Of a stretch of 64,000 nucleotides of DNA, positions 23,215 to 34,658 are shown in pieces. Origin of the DNA: Lactarius indigo (Eukaryota > Basidiomycota > Agaricomycetes > Russulales > Russulaceae); assembly GCA_025766275.1 (NCBI GenBank), contig JAFKAC010000021.1, positions 186,001 to 250,000 on the forward strand, given 5' to 3'. The stretch's first letter is position 1. Every line of letters starts with the position of its first letter. The position numbers and the translations under genes were made by a program. The notes under the pieces were generated by a model. It saw only the letters and a program-made list of their open reading frames with translations. It was not told where the DNA came from and did no database searches.

Positions 23215-25970
23215 ATGCCCACCTTCGATATTCCCACCGGCCCCTCGATTACCAAAAGGGGCGACACCTACCTTGTTTCCGACGCGAAGCTGCGCCGCGG
23301 GAAACGTGCTGTCACGAAGCCGCCGTACGGGAGCATTACCTACGATCGCGAGAAAGGGGAAATGTCACTGGAATGGGCTAACGATGACCAATTCCAGGTC
23401 TGGCTCGCTGCCGAGGAATACAAGAATACTATTAAGTTTATTCTTAGCCGTACTGAAGAGTCTAACTCACTAAATTGGCGGGCGCGGCGCGAGTACCGGT
23501 GTTCACGCAAGTTCTCGGGCGGGAAGACAGAGTACGAAAATACAAATCAATGGGATCGGAAGATCCCTTCGATGAAGACGGGCTGCCGATGCAAATTGAT
23601 TGTCAAGCTGTATCCAGACACCGATACTATTCTCGGGAAGTACGAGGCCCAGCACGATCACGCGCTTGGCGACGACAATTTGCGATTCCTCAGATTGTCA
23701 GACAACATTAGAAAGCTAGTAATGGAAATGGTTTACACGGGCATGGGCTCACAGGCAATAGTAAGTGCGATGTAATTGCTTCATTTCCCAAGTCAACGGC
23801 TATTGTTTAGCTGAAACGGGTGCGCGAATCCTGTAAGCGGACGGACCGCGATTACCACATGACAATGCGCGACGTCAGCCGCCTACGTCGGGTAGTGGAG
23901 AATGATGAAATACGCCTCGACAACAATGACGCGATCTCCGTTAGACTGTGGGTCACTCGGCTCCAGCAGGGCGGTGCTGAGGCCGTCCTGAAGGACAAGA
24001 GGGATCCCCCTCCACCTGAATCTGGATTATCTCCAGATTGTTTTGTCCTATGCATACAGACTCAATTCCAGAGGGACCGCTTCCGTGCGCTTGGCTCCGA
24101 TTTTTTATCAGTTGATGCCACCCACAACACCACTCAGTATGCAGGGGTGCAGCTTTTTACCCTGATTGTGAGGGATCTGTGGGGCCATGGTGCGCTTTGT
24201 GGCGCTTCCCGCTTATGGTCGCTTACACCACTTCCGCTTGACAGGTGTTCCTGTCGCGTGGATGCTGTCGTCAAATGGCACGGAAGCGACAATTGAATAT
24301 TTTTTCAATTTCGTAAAAACGCGGAACCCGGAGATCACGCCGCGAATAACAATGACCGATCGTGACAAGGCGCAAATGGGGGCAATCAAAACCGTATACC
24401 CGGAGACCACAGTGCTATTGTGCTGGTGGCACGTGCTCCGCGCAATGCGGATGCGCTTCTGCACGGATGAGTTCCCAGATCTTTGGCAACGTGTACGGGA
24501 ATGGGTCAAAACCCCCGATCAATCAACGTTTGATTCAACCTGGGAGTGGATCCAGACCAGCGACAAGGTTCCCGAAAGCTTTGTGGAGTACCTCAAGACC
24601 AATTGGATGAATGTTGTGCCCCTTTGGGCAGGGATCTCAAGGCAGAATCGGACGATCTTTCAAGAGGGTGATACCAATATGCTTATTGAGTCGTAAGTAA
24701 TCCTATCACATAGAAGATCAGGCTGGATCACTCAAATCAATGTCCATCTAGCTATCATCATGTATTAAAATCGAAGTGGCTGGAGGGGAAGCGCAATCGC
24801 CGCGTGGACCATCTGGTCCACACCCTTGTAATTCTTATGCTTCCGTCGTACGAGAACCGGCATGATCGCCAGCAGCTTGGATTTGAGGGGGAAGATCTGG
24901 CCGCCAAGCGTCGCAAGGAAATTCTCTCGCGAACACCGGAAATGAATGCCGAGAGTATCCGCGACCTAGGCGGCGATCGTTTTTACGTGCAATCCGTAAC
25001 AAACCCGTCGCGTAGGTATTTGGTTGAGCTTGGCACGCAGTCCTGTGACTGCCCCGACTGGCCCAGGGTCCGGCTGTGCAAGCACGTCTCCGCCGTTGCC
25101 CATTTCTTTGGGAACGGTGATCAGCGAATAGAAGTGGTAGTAGACAGGTCCCCGAAGAAGGTGCAACCAATTCGAGAGGGCTCGGTGCAGAGCGATATGA
25201 GTGCTGCATCGATTGTGGAGAATGTCATTGCTGTCTCCAAAGCATTCCTCACGGACGGCGCACCGTCGTCTCCTGAGACGGTTCGAAACCTTCAGATGGT
25301 TGAGTCCCGCCTGACCGCCGTTGTCCAGAACTCACGCAGTTCAGAGAGCCCACTCCCAGAAAAGGATGCCATCCCACCCAATCAAGGCACATGGGCCGAG
25401 ACCGCCGAGCGAATGGGAGCAAAGCGACAAAGGAGGAGACCTCGCTCTCCCCTCGCGTCCTCCCCGGAACTTCAAGTTGAACCCCCAGCAACTGAACGCA
25501 TTGGGAACCTCAATCGCAAGAAAGTCAAGCTAACGGATCCGTACAGTGGCGGAATCAGTTCCGGCCGTGACGCTGCGCCAGATGCGCGAACCGCAGCCCA
25601 GAACGCTGAAGCACGCGCCCGCGCCGCAGCAGACCCCCCTCTCACACAACTCCCGAAGCGTGCCCGCAAGCGTGCAGGTGTTCCAGCCCTATCCGCGCCC
25701 CCCTCTTCCTCGGCCCCCCCATCGTCTTCTTTCGCCCCCGTCGCGTGGTATACCTCCCCGGGAACTCAAGCCGCGGCGCACAACGCAGGTGCACCTTCCG
25801 CCCCCTCAGAAAACCATCTCTCGCACCCATCCGCTCCCCTACCCCTTTCTGCCCCCACCGCGTGGCACCCCGTTGCTTACCCTCCCGGAATGTACCCACA
25901 TGCCTCGTATCATTCAGTATATCCTTCGTATTGGCCTTACGGTTATTTCTCCTCCCCCCAGCCTCGTTAA
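23215..25970 (+). CDS. MULE transposase with SWIM zinc finger
   Basis: Four exons (23215-23760, 23811-24189, 24245-24692, 24752-25970) join into an uninterrupted 863-codon frame; introns are GT..AG, 50-59 bp. The N-terminal part (about residues 60-180) is a DNA-binding-type region with CSRKFSGG and GCRCKLIVK. The DDE catalytic core has D284 (FLSVDATHN), D347 (ITMTDRDKAQMG) followed by CWWHVLRAM, and E457 (NMLIESYHHVLKSKW). The SWIM zinc finger CxCx8CxH uses C556, C558, C567 and H569. The last 230 residues are Pro/Ser/Ala-rich. ATG 23215 was chosen because it follows a pyrimidine-rich leader; an in-frame ATG 60 bases upstream is the alternative. All catalytic residues are present, so the protein could be active. 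A Lys at 23509 replaces Glu in copy B. Confidence 0.88.
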
Positions 25971-27799
25971 CCGCCCCGCAATAGAGTAGAATAGGTTTTT
26001 TTTTTGGTTCTTTTTCGTTTCCGTTTGCCCTTCCGTACGTCTGCAAAGTAGTACATCCCTATATACCAGTAGTGCTACTACACGGCTTTCCGCCGTAATA
26101 TAATCCCTTCACCTTCGGTTTTGCGTGTACGAAGCGCACCTGAGCGATACAATATTCCCGTCCCCTGGCCCGCGTTCTACTATTCGGACCTGGGTTGGAT
26201 CACTTACGCTCTCCACCACACCTCGCGCTCACCCTTTCACCGCACTTGCGACTCTTTACGCCCAAGCTGTGTGGTCACTTCGTTTCCCACCTCGTGGTCG
26301 CTTCGTTTCCCGCCTCGTGGGTCGCTTCGTTTCCCACTTATTGTCGCTTCTGTCTCATCTCTTCAGTTGTCACCCCCGCGCCGCCTTCCACCACTCCAAC
26401 TCAGTTGGATTGCTGCGCCCCACTTCCCTCATGTCGTTTTACGTCTACGCTCTACCTCTTCTGTATTAAAGGTACGTTTCCTAGTCACTCCGGTGGCCCT
26501 CCCATCTTCTGACTCGCCTCCTAGCTCAGCCGCCCTCGCTGCCATCACTCTCGTTGCCCTACTCTCACCCTCACCCTCTGCCTCGCCAGCCTTATACCTT
26601 GCCGGCCCGCTCGCCCTCGCTGCCATCACTCTCGCTCTCACCGCCCTATTCTCACCGTCAGCCTGGTCGGCCGCGCTATCACACCTCGCCGGCCTCACTC
26701 CCGCCGCCAGCCCCGCCGCCACTGCCTACACTCTTACTCTCTCCCTCGCCGGCCCTCTGTCACCTTGTCCGTTCTCTGTCGCTCATGTCCCACCGACCTC
26801 ATACCCCTCCTTGCCCCTCTTTCACGACCCGCGCCTCTCTCCTGAAGCATGACCTCGTCATTCCCAGACCTCCGATCGCTTCATACCCCTCCTCGTCCCT
26901 CGATACCCTGGCGGTTTCTTATTCGGCTTCTACCTCACCAGCGTCTTCGGTATCGCCACAAACGCCTTTTGATGCGCACATGCCAGGACCCGTCAAGTTC
27001 GCTTTGGTAGAATCGAGCCTCGTCGAGGCTTCAGTTATTCCCCACGGTCACTCAATATCTTCCTCTGCAGAACCGAAGACCGTCGTGGACTCCAGTTATC
27101 CCCCACGGTCACTCAATATCCTCCTCCACCTCTGGGAAACTGAAGATCGTCGGCCCAGAGGTTATCTCTTCGACCATCCTCCTTGGGCTCGACTGGCTCC
27201 AGGTACCCCCCACGGTCACTCAATATCCTCTGCGAAGCCGAAGACCGTCGGCCCAGAGGTTATCTCTTCGGCCATCCTCCTTCGCGGACTCGACTGGCTC
27301 CAGTTACCCCCCACGGTCACTCAATATCCTCCTCTTCGAAGCCGAAGACCATCGTGGGTCAGTCATGTAAGTCAATTCTCGCTCACCTCTCCCCCTCCCT
27401 TCTTGCTTACGCACTCGTCCTCTCGCGCGCACGTAGTCCAACCCCTTGGTTGGACCATTTCATTGCTTACTTTCTCCACCCTCCGTCTTCGTCTCACCGT
27501 CTTCAGGATCTCACTCACACGTACTCCAGCTCCCTAGTTGGACCATTTCATTGCCTACACCGATTGGGCGGCGGTGCTCGGGGCCCATGTGACTTTCATG
27601 ATTAGCTAACAATCAATACATGTCGTGCTTATTGATTGTCTTGAAAAAATAACATGTTTAAGTCATTTTGTTTATTAGCTAATCGTCGAAAAAAGTTTGG
27701 TTCGAATGATCAGTCAAATGTCTGTTTAGGCGGAGACTGAAACTGAGTCCGGTCCAGAGGCGGACCGGACCGTGAGAACCGTGCGGAAAGTACCTAACT
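25971..27799 (+). other. long C-rich 3' region of MULE copy A
   Basis: This 1.8-kb stretch follows the transposase stop. The plus strand is strongly C/T-rich and the minus strand G/A-rich, so long frames stay open on both strands (for example 26121-26852 and 26554-27537) but begin at TTG, not ATG, and encode Ser/Pro/Leu low-complexity text. It contains a triple repeat of TCGCTTCGTTTCCC (about 26270-26335) and the tandem block at 27034-27360. It is probably non-coding internal sequence of the transposon rather than a second gene. Confidence 0.55.
27034..27360 (+). repeat. tandem repeats inside MULE copy A
   Basis: Four units share the core CCCACGGTCACTCAATATC (beginning near 27041, 27102, 27209 and 27310), each followed by related text with GAAGACCGTCG and, in the larger units, CCCAGAGGTTATCTCTTCG. 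The mirror block in copy B lies at 33269-33595. The arrays are identical in number in the two copies, which supports their recent common origin. Subterminal repeats in such elements can be transposase binding sites; that role is only inferred here. Confidence 0.7.
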
Positions 27800-27808
27800 G
27801 CATGCCAC
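27800..27808 (+). repeat. 9-bp target-site duplication half (GCATGCCAC) at right end of copy A
   Basis: The nine bases right of the AACT end of copy A are the exact reverse complement of the nine bases right of copy B (37682-37690). A 9-bp duplication is typical of Mutator-like insertions. A single element would show both halves at its own two ends in the same orientation. Here they are divided between the two copies. Confidence 0.75.
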
Positions 27809-28522
27809 GCGCCGTAAATCAAAGTCCGCGACTCCGAGTCTGCGGTGGTCGAATGTACGTACTCGACTTCTTGAGCGCACATACTGTACAACGCTGGCCT
27901 TTTGTGAATGGGAGCTATCACCCCAATTGATCCTTAGTGAGGTTTTGGTGGGTAGGAGTAAATGCATTTCTTCCTCACCTCTGGGCTCAGGCCCAGCTCC
28001 ACGCGCGCTAGATAGAGCTGATGGAACAATCTCCTGCTAACTATCATAGGACTCATTTTCGGTAATTACTGTAAGGACAAGATTAGTTACTGGGAATAAA
28101 TGCTCCCCAAAAAAGGACAGTCTGGAAGTCCTGGCACGAGATAAACTGTAAGCCGGTGGAATGGTCCGTATCCGGCCCAGGACTCGCGCATTGCGCCCAC
28201 TTAGCGCACTCACATCCTTCAATGTTTGTCGTCGCAACGTTGTTTCCCGTCACAGTCTCAGCTTGGTCGGATTCGGATGCTTGTCAGTTGTCGAAGCAGT
28301 GTCATATGCGTCGCGCGTTTATCAGCTTATTTTGAATAAGCGCCACACTGAGCGCTGCCCTCGGGTAGTCACCTGGTCTCAGTTTGGGCAGTTCCATGAG
28401 GCGTGAGGCAGTGCCATAATTTCCCAGCCCAAGCGTACAAGGTCATCGTGTTTCCTCCACGACTCACAAACACTTTCTCCAAACAGTAATCGTCACGACA
28501 GATTTCCTTCTCTCACTAGCAC
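27800..28522. other. 5' flank of the Goodbye-NACHT-ANK gene
   Basis: No separate gene is visible. The stretch holds the presumed promoter and leader of the NLR that starts at 28523. The first part (from 27800) is inferred to have been originally contiguous, in the opposite orientation, with 37691 onward. Confidence 0.5.
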
Positions 28523-31500
28523 ATGTCTTCACCCTCTGCCTCGTCCTCGAACTTCGTATCTGTCCTTGGTGCCGCCTTGAGCGAGTATAATAAGAAGACT
28601 GGCAAAGACCTTCTGGATCAACCGCTCACTGCTGATCTGGGGCTCTGCACCTCCACCGATGACATCCTGACTATACTCCAACATCACGCCAATGCGTTTG
28701 AGCAATTTAGGGGAGGTGATCACAGATTAATGAAATGGATCGGTTCGTCGGTACATGTCCTCGACACACTTTCCGCTACTCTTAGCGAGAGTGTTGGCCT
28801 GGTACGTCTCAGTGCTCGAATTCATGGCTATTCAAAGCTCGTTGTAACGTTATTATGCAGGCGTTCCCCCCTGCAAAAGCGATCTTTGTTGGCATTGGCG
28901 TCCTCCTCTCTGTTCGTATCCCGTATCTTCGTCCCTTATTACAAGCGCTGTTAATACTGGAGTTGTCAGGCTGCAAAGGACGTTAGAGAAAGCCATGATG
29001 TGCTTGTTGGCCTTTTTGAGCGCATCGCGGACTTCTTCAAGCGCTTTAACTTGTATATTCACAATTCCCCGGCAATTGAATTGGCGGAGGTACTGATTAA
29101 GGTCGTGGTTGAGGTACTGTGTATTCTCTCCATCGCAACGAAGGAGATGGAACAAAGTAGAACAAGTAAATTATTTCTGGGAGACGTACTTATTATTAGA
29201 CTCCTCTCACAACGTTTTCAGAAACGTACTTCAAGAAGCTCGCGGGAAAGGCGGATATTGAAGACGCGCTCAAGAGGTTGGAAAACCTGATACAAGAGGA
29301 GCACTGGGTGGCGACGGCTCAGGTTCTGAGGGACACCAGTGGCCTCAAAGACGGTGCGCAACCCTATCGACGGAGCGTCTTCGTCTCACTAAGCCTTTCA
29401 TCTAGATATGAAGACGGTCCGGGTAGCTGTACAGCAGATTGTAGACAATACAGACGAAGTAAAATGTCCGTGATCCCCTATTTTCGCCACCGTCGTGGAG
29501 ACTGAATTCGTGTCGCAGGGGAGCAAATACGACTGGGCGTTCGAAAATGGTTCTGTCCACCTGACCCATCGACGAATCACAATATCGCATGCGAGACCTT
29601 CCACGAGAGGACAGCCACGTGGTTCTTTGAAGGCAACATGTTCATGGACTGGATGTCAATCGGTTCCCTCCTGTGGATCCACGGAAAACGTACGTCTCCG
29701 CTATCCTTCCTTGGTAAATTCTCAATGGTATCCCGCAGCGGGGTCTGGGAAGAGCGTCCTTTGGTTTGTCCCTTCCCAGCCTCTATCGCTGATCACCGTA
29801 ACTCATTGACTACAAGTTCTGCAATAATACAACGCATCATGGAATTTCGCAAGACTAGACCAGTTTCCTTGGCATATTTTTACTTCGATTTTCGGGACAA
29901 GGAAAAGCAGAATGTTCGCAACTTTGTCACTTCGCTGCTCATCCAGCTTTCTGCATACTCGAACTCTTGTTGTGACGTACTTTCCCGCGTTTATTCAGAG
30001 CACGGAAACGGCGCGCAACAGCCCAGTAATGGCCTGTTGGTAAGCTGTCTAAAGAAGATGCTCAGAGTCGCAGCCGAACACCCAGTTTACATTATCAGTT
30101 GACGCACTCGACGAATGTCCTGACCTCTCTGGGATGCCGACACAACGAGAGGCGGTACTTGACCTTGTGGAGGACCTCGTTCGCCAGCGCCTCCCAAATG
30201 TACATATATGCGTAACCAGCCGCCCGGAGGTTGACATAAAGACAAGACTCGAGCCACTAGCCTCTAACGCTGTTTCGCTTCACGACGAAAGTGGACAAAA
30301 GAAGGATATTTCTGACTACGTGAGCTCCGTTGTGTACTCGGACAGGAAGTTGCAGAGATTGCGGGACGAGGATAAGAAACTGGCCGTCGAGTTGCTGTCT
30401 GAAAGAGCGGATGGAATGTAAGGGCGTTCTTTGCATTTGGATAAGTCATCTCATCGTAAATCACATAGGTTCCGGTGGGTCTTTTGCCAGCTAGAGGTGT
30501 TACGGCACACCTTTTCGCGAAATGTGCGACGGGTCCTTGACGAATTACCCAAGAGCCTAGATGAGACGTATGAACGCGTGTTGAAGGATATCAATGAGAA
30601 TAATCAAGAACACGCACATCGTCTCCTTCATTGCCTCGCCGTTGCCATGAGGCCGCTTCGTGTCGAGGAACTCGCTGAAATTCTTGCGTTTGACTTTGAC
30701 GTGGCCGAGGAAGACATTCCGGAGTTCCGCGCGGATTGGCGGTGGAAAGACCAAGAACAAGCCGTCCTGTCTACGTGCTCAAGTTTGATCGCTATCGTGA
30801 ACAATAACGGCTCTCAGGTCGTCCAGTTTTCCCATTTCTCCGTTAAAGAATTCTTGACGTCGAATCGCCTCGCGACGTCAACCGAGGACATCTCTCAATA
30901 TCACGTTCTCCCAAAACCCGCACATACTATTCTTGCGCGAGCCTGTCTCGGGTTCCTTCTCCATTTGGACGATCACGTCGACGATGAGGCTTCCAAGGAT
31001 TTCCCACTGGCCAAATACGCAGCTCAACACTGGGTTGCGCATGCCCAATTCGAGGACGTCGCATCACACGTGAAGGACGGGCATGGAGTCCCTCTTTGAC
31101 CCGGACAAACCACATTTTGCAGCATGGGTCCGGATACACAATATAGACCCACCGCTATATTGGGGGTTACCATCATCCTCGAAGAGTCCCACTCCCTTGT
31201 ACTATTCATCGCTTTGTGGATTCCAAAACCTAGTTGAGCACCTCGCCGGCAAGCACCCGAAGCATTTAAACGCCATTGGTGGAAGATTCCAGTCTCCGCT
31301 ACTTGCGGCCCTACGCGGAAGACACATTCAGGTTGCGAAGATCTTACTCAAGCACGGTGGAGATATTAATGTCCGAGGAATGAGAAATCAGACCCCACTG
31401 CACAACGCTATCTCATGGTCCCATCACGCCGCTGTCGAAACAGTGCAGTTCCTACTCGAACATGGCGCAGATGTGAACGCTCGCCAGGGCGATCCTCGGT

Positions 31501-32829
31501 ACTCCCCTACATCTGGCAGCAGATATCGGCGCACTCGAGGTAGCGCAGATCCTACTGGAGCAAAATGCAGGACATCCATTCTCGAAATAATAAGGGCCAG
31601 ACCCCGTTACACTTGGTGTCAAGGCGAGAGGTTTCCCAGCGCGAATACAATCGTCGCAATCTTGTGCAATTATTACTAGAGCATGGCGCGGATATTGACT
31701 GCACGCGACATGGAGCACGAAACCCCAGTTACATTTCGCATCCTATCATGGGAGGCTCGAGATCGCCCGGGTACTCCTCGACTGTGGTGCAAGCGTCAAG
31801 CATGAAGAACCATCGAGGCCTGACTCCAGTTGCACCTAGTCCTAGAAAAGAATTGGGGCTCCCAAGATGCTTTCGACCTTGCACTGCTACTCCTCGACCA
31901 CGGCGCCGACGTGGATGCAAGGTACAAGGACCACAGCACCCTGCTACATTTCGCATCATACCATGGGAGTGTAGAAATTGCGCAGTTACTCCTCGATCGC
32001 GGCGCAAATGCTAATGCGGAGAACGAACGCGGCCAGAAGCCATTGCACATAGTATTAGAGGGCAATTGCAATGCGCAAGATGCTCTCGCTCTCGCTCTGC
32101 GGTTATTAGAGCGTGGCGCAGACGTGGACGCACAAGACAACTGATCACGCCACCCCGCTACATCTCGCGTGCTACCACGGAAAGCTCGAGATGGCACAGG
32201 TCCTTCCTTGAACACGGCGCAAATCCCGACGCGCAGAACAGCTGGGGCCAGGCGCCATTACAACTAGTATTAGAAGGGAACCACGACGCCCAAGATGGTC
32301 TCGCCCTCGCACTGCTATTACTGACGCACGGTGCTGACGTCGATGTGCGAGATAAGGACCAAATCACCCCGCTAATTTTCGCAGCATTTCACGGGAAGCT
32401 CGAGATGCTACGGGTGCTTCTCGAGCACGGTGCCAACGCCAACGAGAAGAACGAAGGGGGCCAAACACCGCTGCACATAGTATGCGACTCGGACCGCGAA
32501 CCCCCAAGACTCCCAAGATAGTTTCAATCTCGCGCTGCTATTATTAAAGTGCGGTGCCGACGTGAACGCTCAAGATAAGTACCTCAACACCCCGTTACAT
32601 CTCGCATCCTACAATGGGAGGCTAGAGATGGCATGGGCGCTCCTCGACCATGACGCCAATGTCAATGCGGAAGACGACCGGGGCCAGACCCCGCTGCACC
32701 TAGTATCAGGTATAAACCATGACTCCCAAGTTCAAGTTGCTCTTGCGCAGCTACTACTGAGACGTGGCGCCAATGTGAATGCACAAGACGCCGACCACGT
32801 GACCCCATTACATCTGGCATCATACCAGG
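28523..32829 (+). pseudogene. Goodbye-NACHT-ankyrin NLR gene, cut by MULE copy B
   Basis: ATG 28523 (MSSPSASSSNFVSVLG) opens a region matching the fungal STAND N-terminal Goodbye domain, with exons ending in FKKLAGKADIEDALKRLEN and LRDTSGLKD. Then come WFCPPDPSTNHNIA, Walker A GKPGSGKS (split by an intron near 29690-29742; a further intron follows at about 29766-29811), YFYFDFRDKEKQNVRNFV, Walker B VDALDECP (about 30100), VTSRPEVDI, FRWVFCQLEVLR after an intron at 30419-30469, the winged-helix/arm region to VVQFSHFSVKEFL, FDPDKPHFAAW, and ankyrin repeats from about 31270 to 32829. The first 1.6 kb keeps frame through all introns. From about 30099 on, some eleven frame changes each fit one extra base. 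At 32829 the MULE begins and supplies 24 foreign codons and a stop (32903). An adaptor or cell-death sensor role is inferred from the family. Confidence 0.82.
31590..32829 (+). repeat. double-ankyrin supra-repeat array
   Basis: The ankyrin region is built from units of two repeats, about 70-75 codons each. One repeat carries the form LHLVLEGN..AQD..ALALLLL..GADVDA, and the next TPLHLASYHGKLEMAQVLLE followed by HGANxxAxNxxGQ. About four to five units are visible before the transposon cuts in. Adjacent units are very similar, including the rare inserted segment QDALALAL, which points to recent duplication or homogenisation within the gene. Such arrays usually form a stacked recognition surface. 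Confidence 0.7.
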
Positions 32830-33268
32830 AGTTAGGTACTTTCCGCACGGTTCTCACGGTCCGGTCCGCCTCTGGACCGGACTCAGTTTCAGTCTCCGCC
32901 TAAACAGACATTTGACTGATCATTCGAACCAAACTTTTTTCGACGATTAGCTAATAAACAAAATGACTTAAACATGTTATTTTTTCAAGACAATCAATAA
33001 GCACGACATGTATTGATTGTTAGCTAATCATGAAAGTCACATGGGCCCCGAGCACCGCCGCCCAATCGGTGTAGGCAATGAAATGGTCCAACTAGGGAGC
33101 TGGAGTACGTGTGAGTGAGATCCTGAAGACGGTGAGACGAAGACGGAGGGTGGAGAAAGTAAGCAATGAAATGGTCCAACCAAGGGGTTGGACTACGTGC
33201 GCGCGAGAGGACGAGTGCGTAAGCAAGAAGGGAGGGGGAGAGGTGAGCGAGAATTGACTTACATGACT

Positions 33269-33595
33269 GACCCACGATGGTCTTCGGCTTCGAAGAGGAG
33301 GATATTGAGTGACCGTGGGGGGTAACTGGAGCCAGTCGAGTCCGCGAAGGAGGATGGCCGAAGAGATAACCTCTGGGCCGACGGTCTTCGGCTTCGCAGA
33401 GGATATTGAGTGACCGTGGGGGGTACCTGGAGCCAGTCGAGCCCAAGGAGGATGGTCGAAGAGATAACCTCTGGGCCGACGATCTTCAGTTTCCCAGAGG
33501 TGGAGGAGGATATTGAGTGACCGTGGGGGATAACTGGAGTCCACGACGGTCTTCGGTTCTGCAGAGGAAGATATTGAGTGACCGTGGGGAATAAC
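33269..33595 (-). repeat. tandem repeats inside MULE copy B
   Basis: This is the mirror image of 27034-27360: four units with the core GATATTGAGTGACCGTGGG on the plus strand. Confidence 0.7.
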
Positions 33596-34658
33596 TGAAG
33601 CCTCAACGAGGCTCGATTCTACCAAAGCGAACTTGACGGGTCCTGGCATGTGCGCATCAAAAGGCGTTTGTGGCGATACCGAAGACGCTGGTGAGGTAGA
33701 AGCCGAATAAGAAACCGCCAGGGTATCAAGGGACGAGGAGGGGTATGAAGCGATCGGAGGTCTGGGAATGACGAGGTCATGCTTCAGGAGAGAGGCGCGG
33801 GTCGTGAAAGAGGGGCAAGGAGGGGTATGAGGTCGGTGGGACATGAGCGACAGAGAACGGACAAGGTGACAGAGGGCCGGCGAGGGAGAGAGTAAGAGTG
33901 TAGGCAGTGGCGGCGGGGCTGGCGGCGGGAGTGAGGCCGGCGAGGTGTGATAGCGCGGCCGACCAGGCTGACGGTGAGAATAGGGCGGTGAGAGCGAGAG
34001 TGATGGCAGCGAGGGCGAGCGGGCCGGCAAGGTATAAGGCTGGCGAGGCAGAGGGTGAGGGTGAGAGTAGGGCAACGAGAGTGATGGCAGCGAGGGCGGC
34101 TGAGCTAGGAGGCGAGTCAGAAGATGGGAGGGCCACCGGAGTGACTAGGAAACGTACCTTTAATACAGAAGAGGTAGAGCGTAGACGTAAAACGACATGA
34201 GGGAAGTGGGGCGCAGCAATCCAACTGAGTTGGAGTGGTGGAAGGCGGCGCGGGGGTGACAACTGAAGAGATGAGACAGAAGCGACAATAAGTGGGAAAC
34301 GAAGCGACCCACGAGGCGGGAAACGAAGCGACCACGAGGTGGGAAACGAAGTGACCACACAGCTTGGGCGTAAAGAGTCGCAAGTGCGGTGAAAGGGTGA
34401 GCGCGAGGTGTGGTGGAGAGCGTAAGTGATCCAACCCAGGTCCGAATAGTAGAACGCGGGCCAGGGGACGGGAATATTGTATCGCTCAGGTGCGCTTCGT
34501 ACACGCAAAACCGAAGGTGAAGGGATTATATTACGGCGGAAAGCCGTGTAGTAGCACTACTGGTATATAGGGATGTACTACTTTGCAGACGTACGGAAGG
34601 GCAAACGGAAACGAAAAAGAACCAAAAAAAAAACCTATTCTACTCTATTGCGGGGCGG

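Larger units (their letters stand above)
22948..27799 (+). mobile_element. Mutator-like DNA transposon (MULE), copy A
   Basis: This is a 4852-bp element with imperfect terminal inverted repeats. Both ends begin AGT, differ for five bases, and then share ACTTT, a T/C, CGCACGG, an A/T, and TCTCACGGTCCGG. The sequence matches copy B (32830-37681, inverted) along its whole length; the differences I found are at 23117, 23325 and 23509. It encodes a four-exon transposase (23215-25970) and carries a long C-rich 3' region. The boundaries are fixed by comparison of the two copies: flanks diverge abruptly at AGT on the left and AACT on the right. The left flank is the NLR gene. The right flank is the 9-mer GCATGCCAC, whose partner lies beside copy B. 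Confidence 0.88.

Noticed and set aside
26121..27537. Long open frames after the transposase, on both strands, as a second MULE gene
   Set aside because: They start at TTG, encode Ser/Pro/Leu low-complexity text and are explained by strong strand composition bias that removes stop codons.
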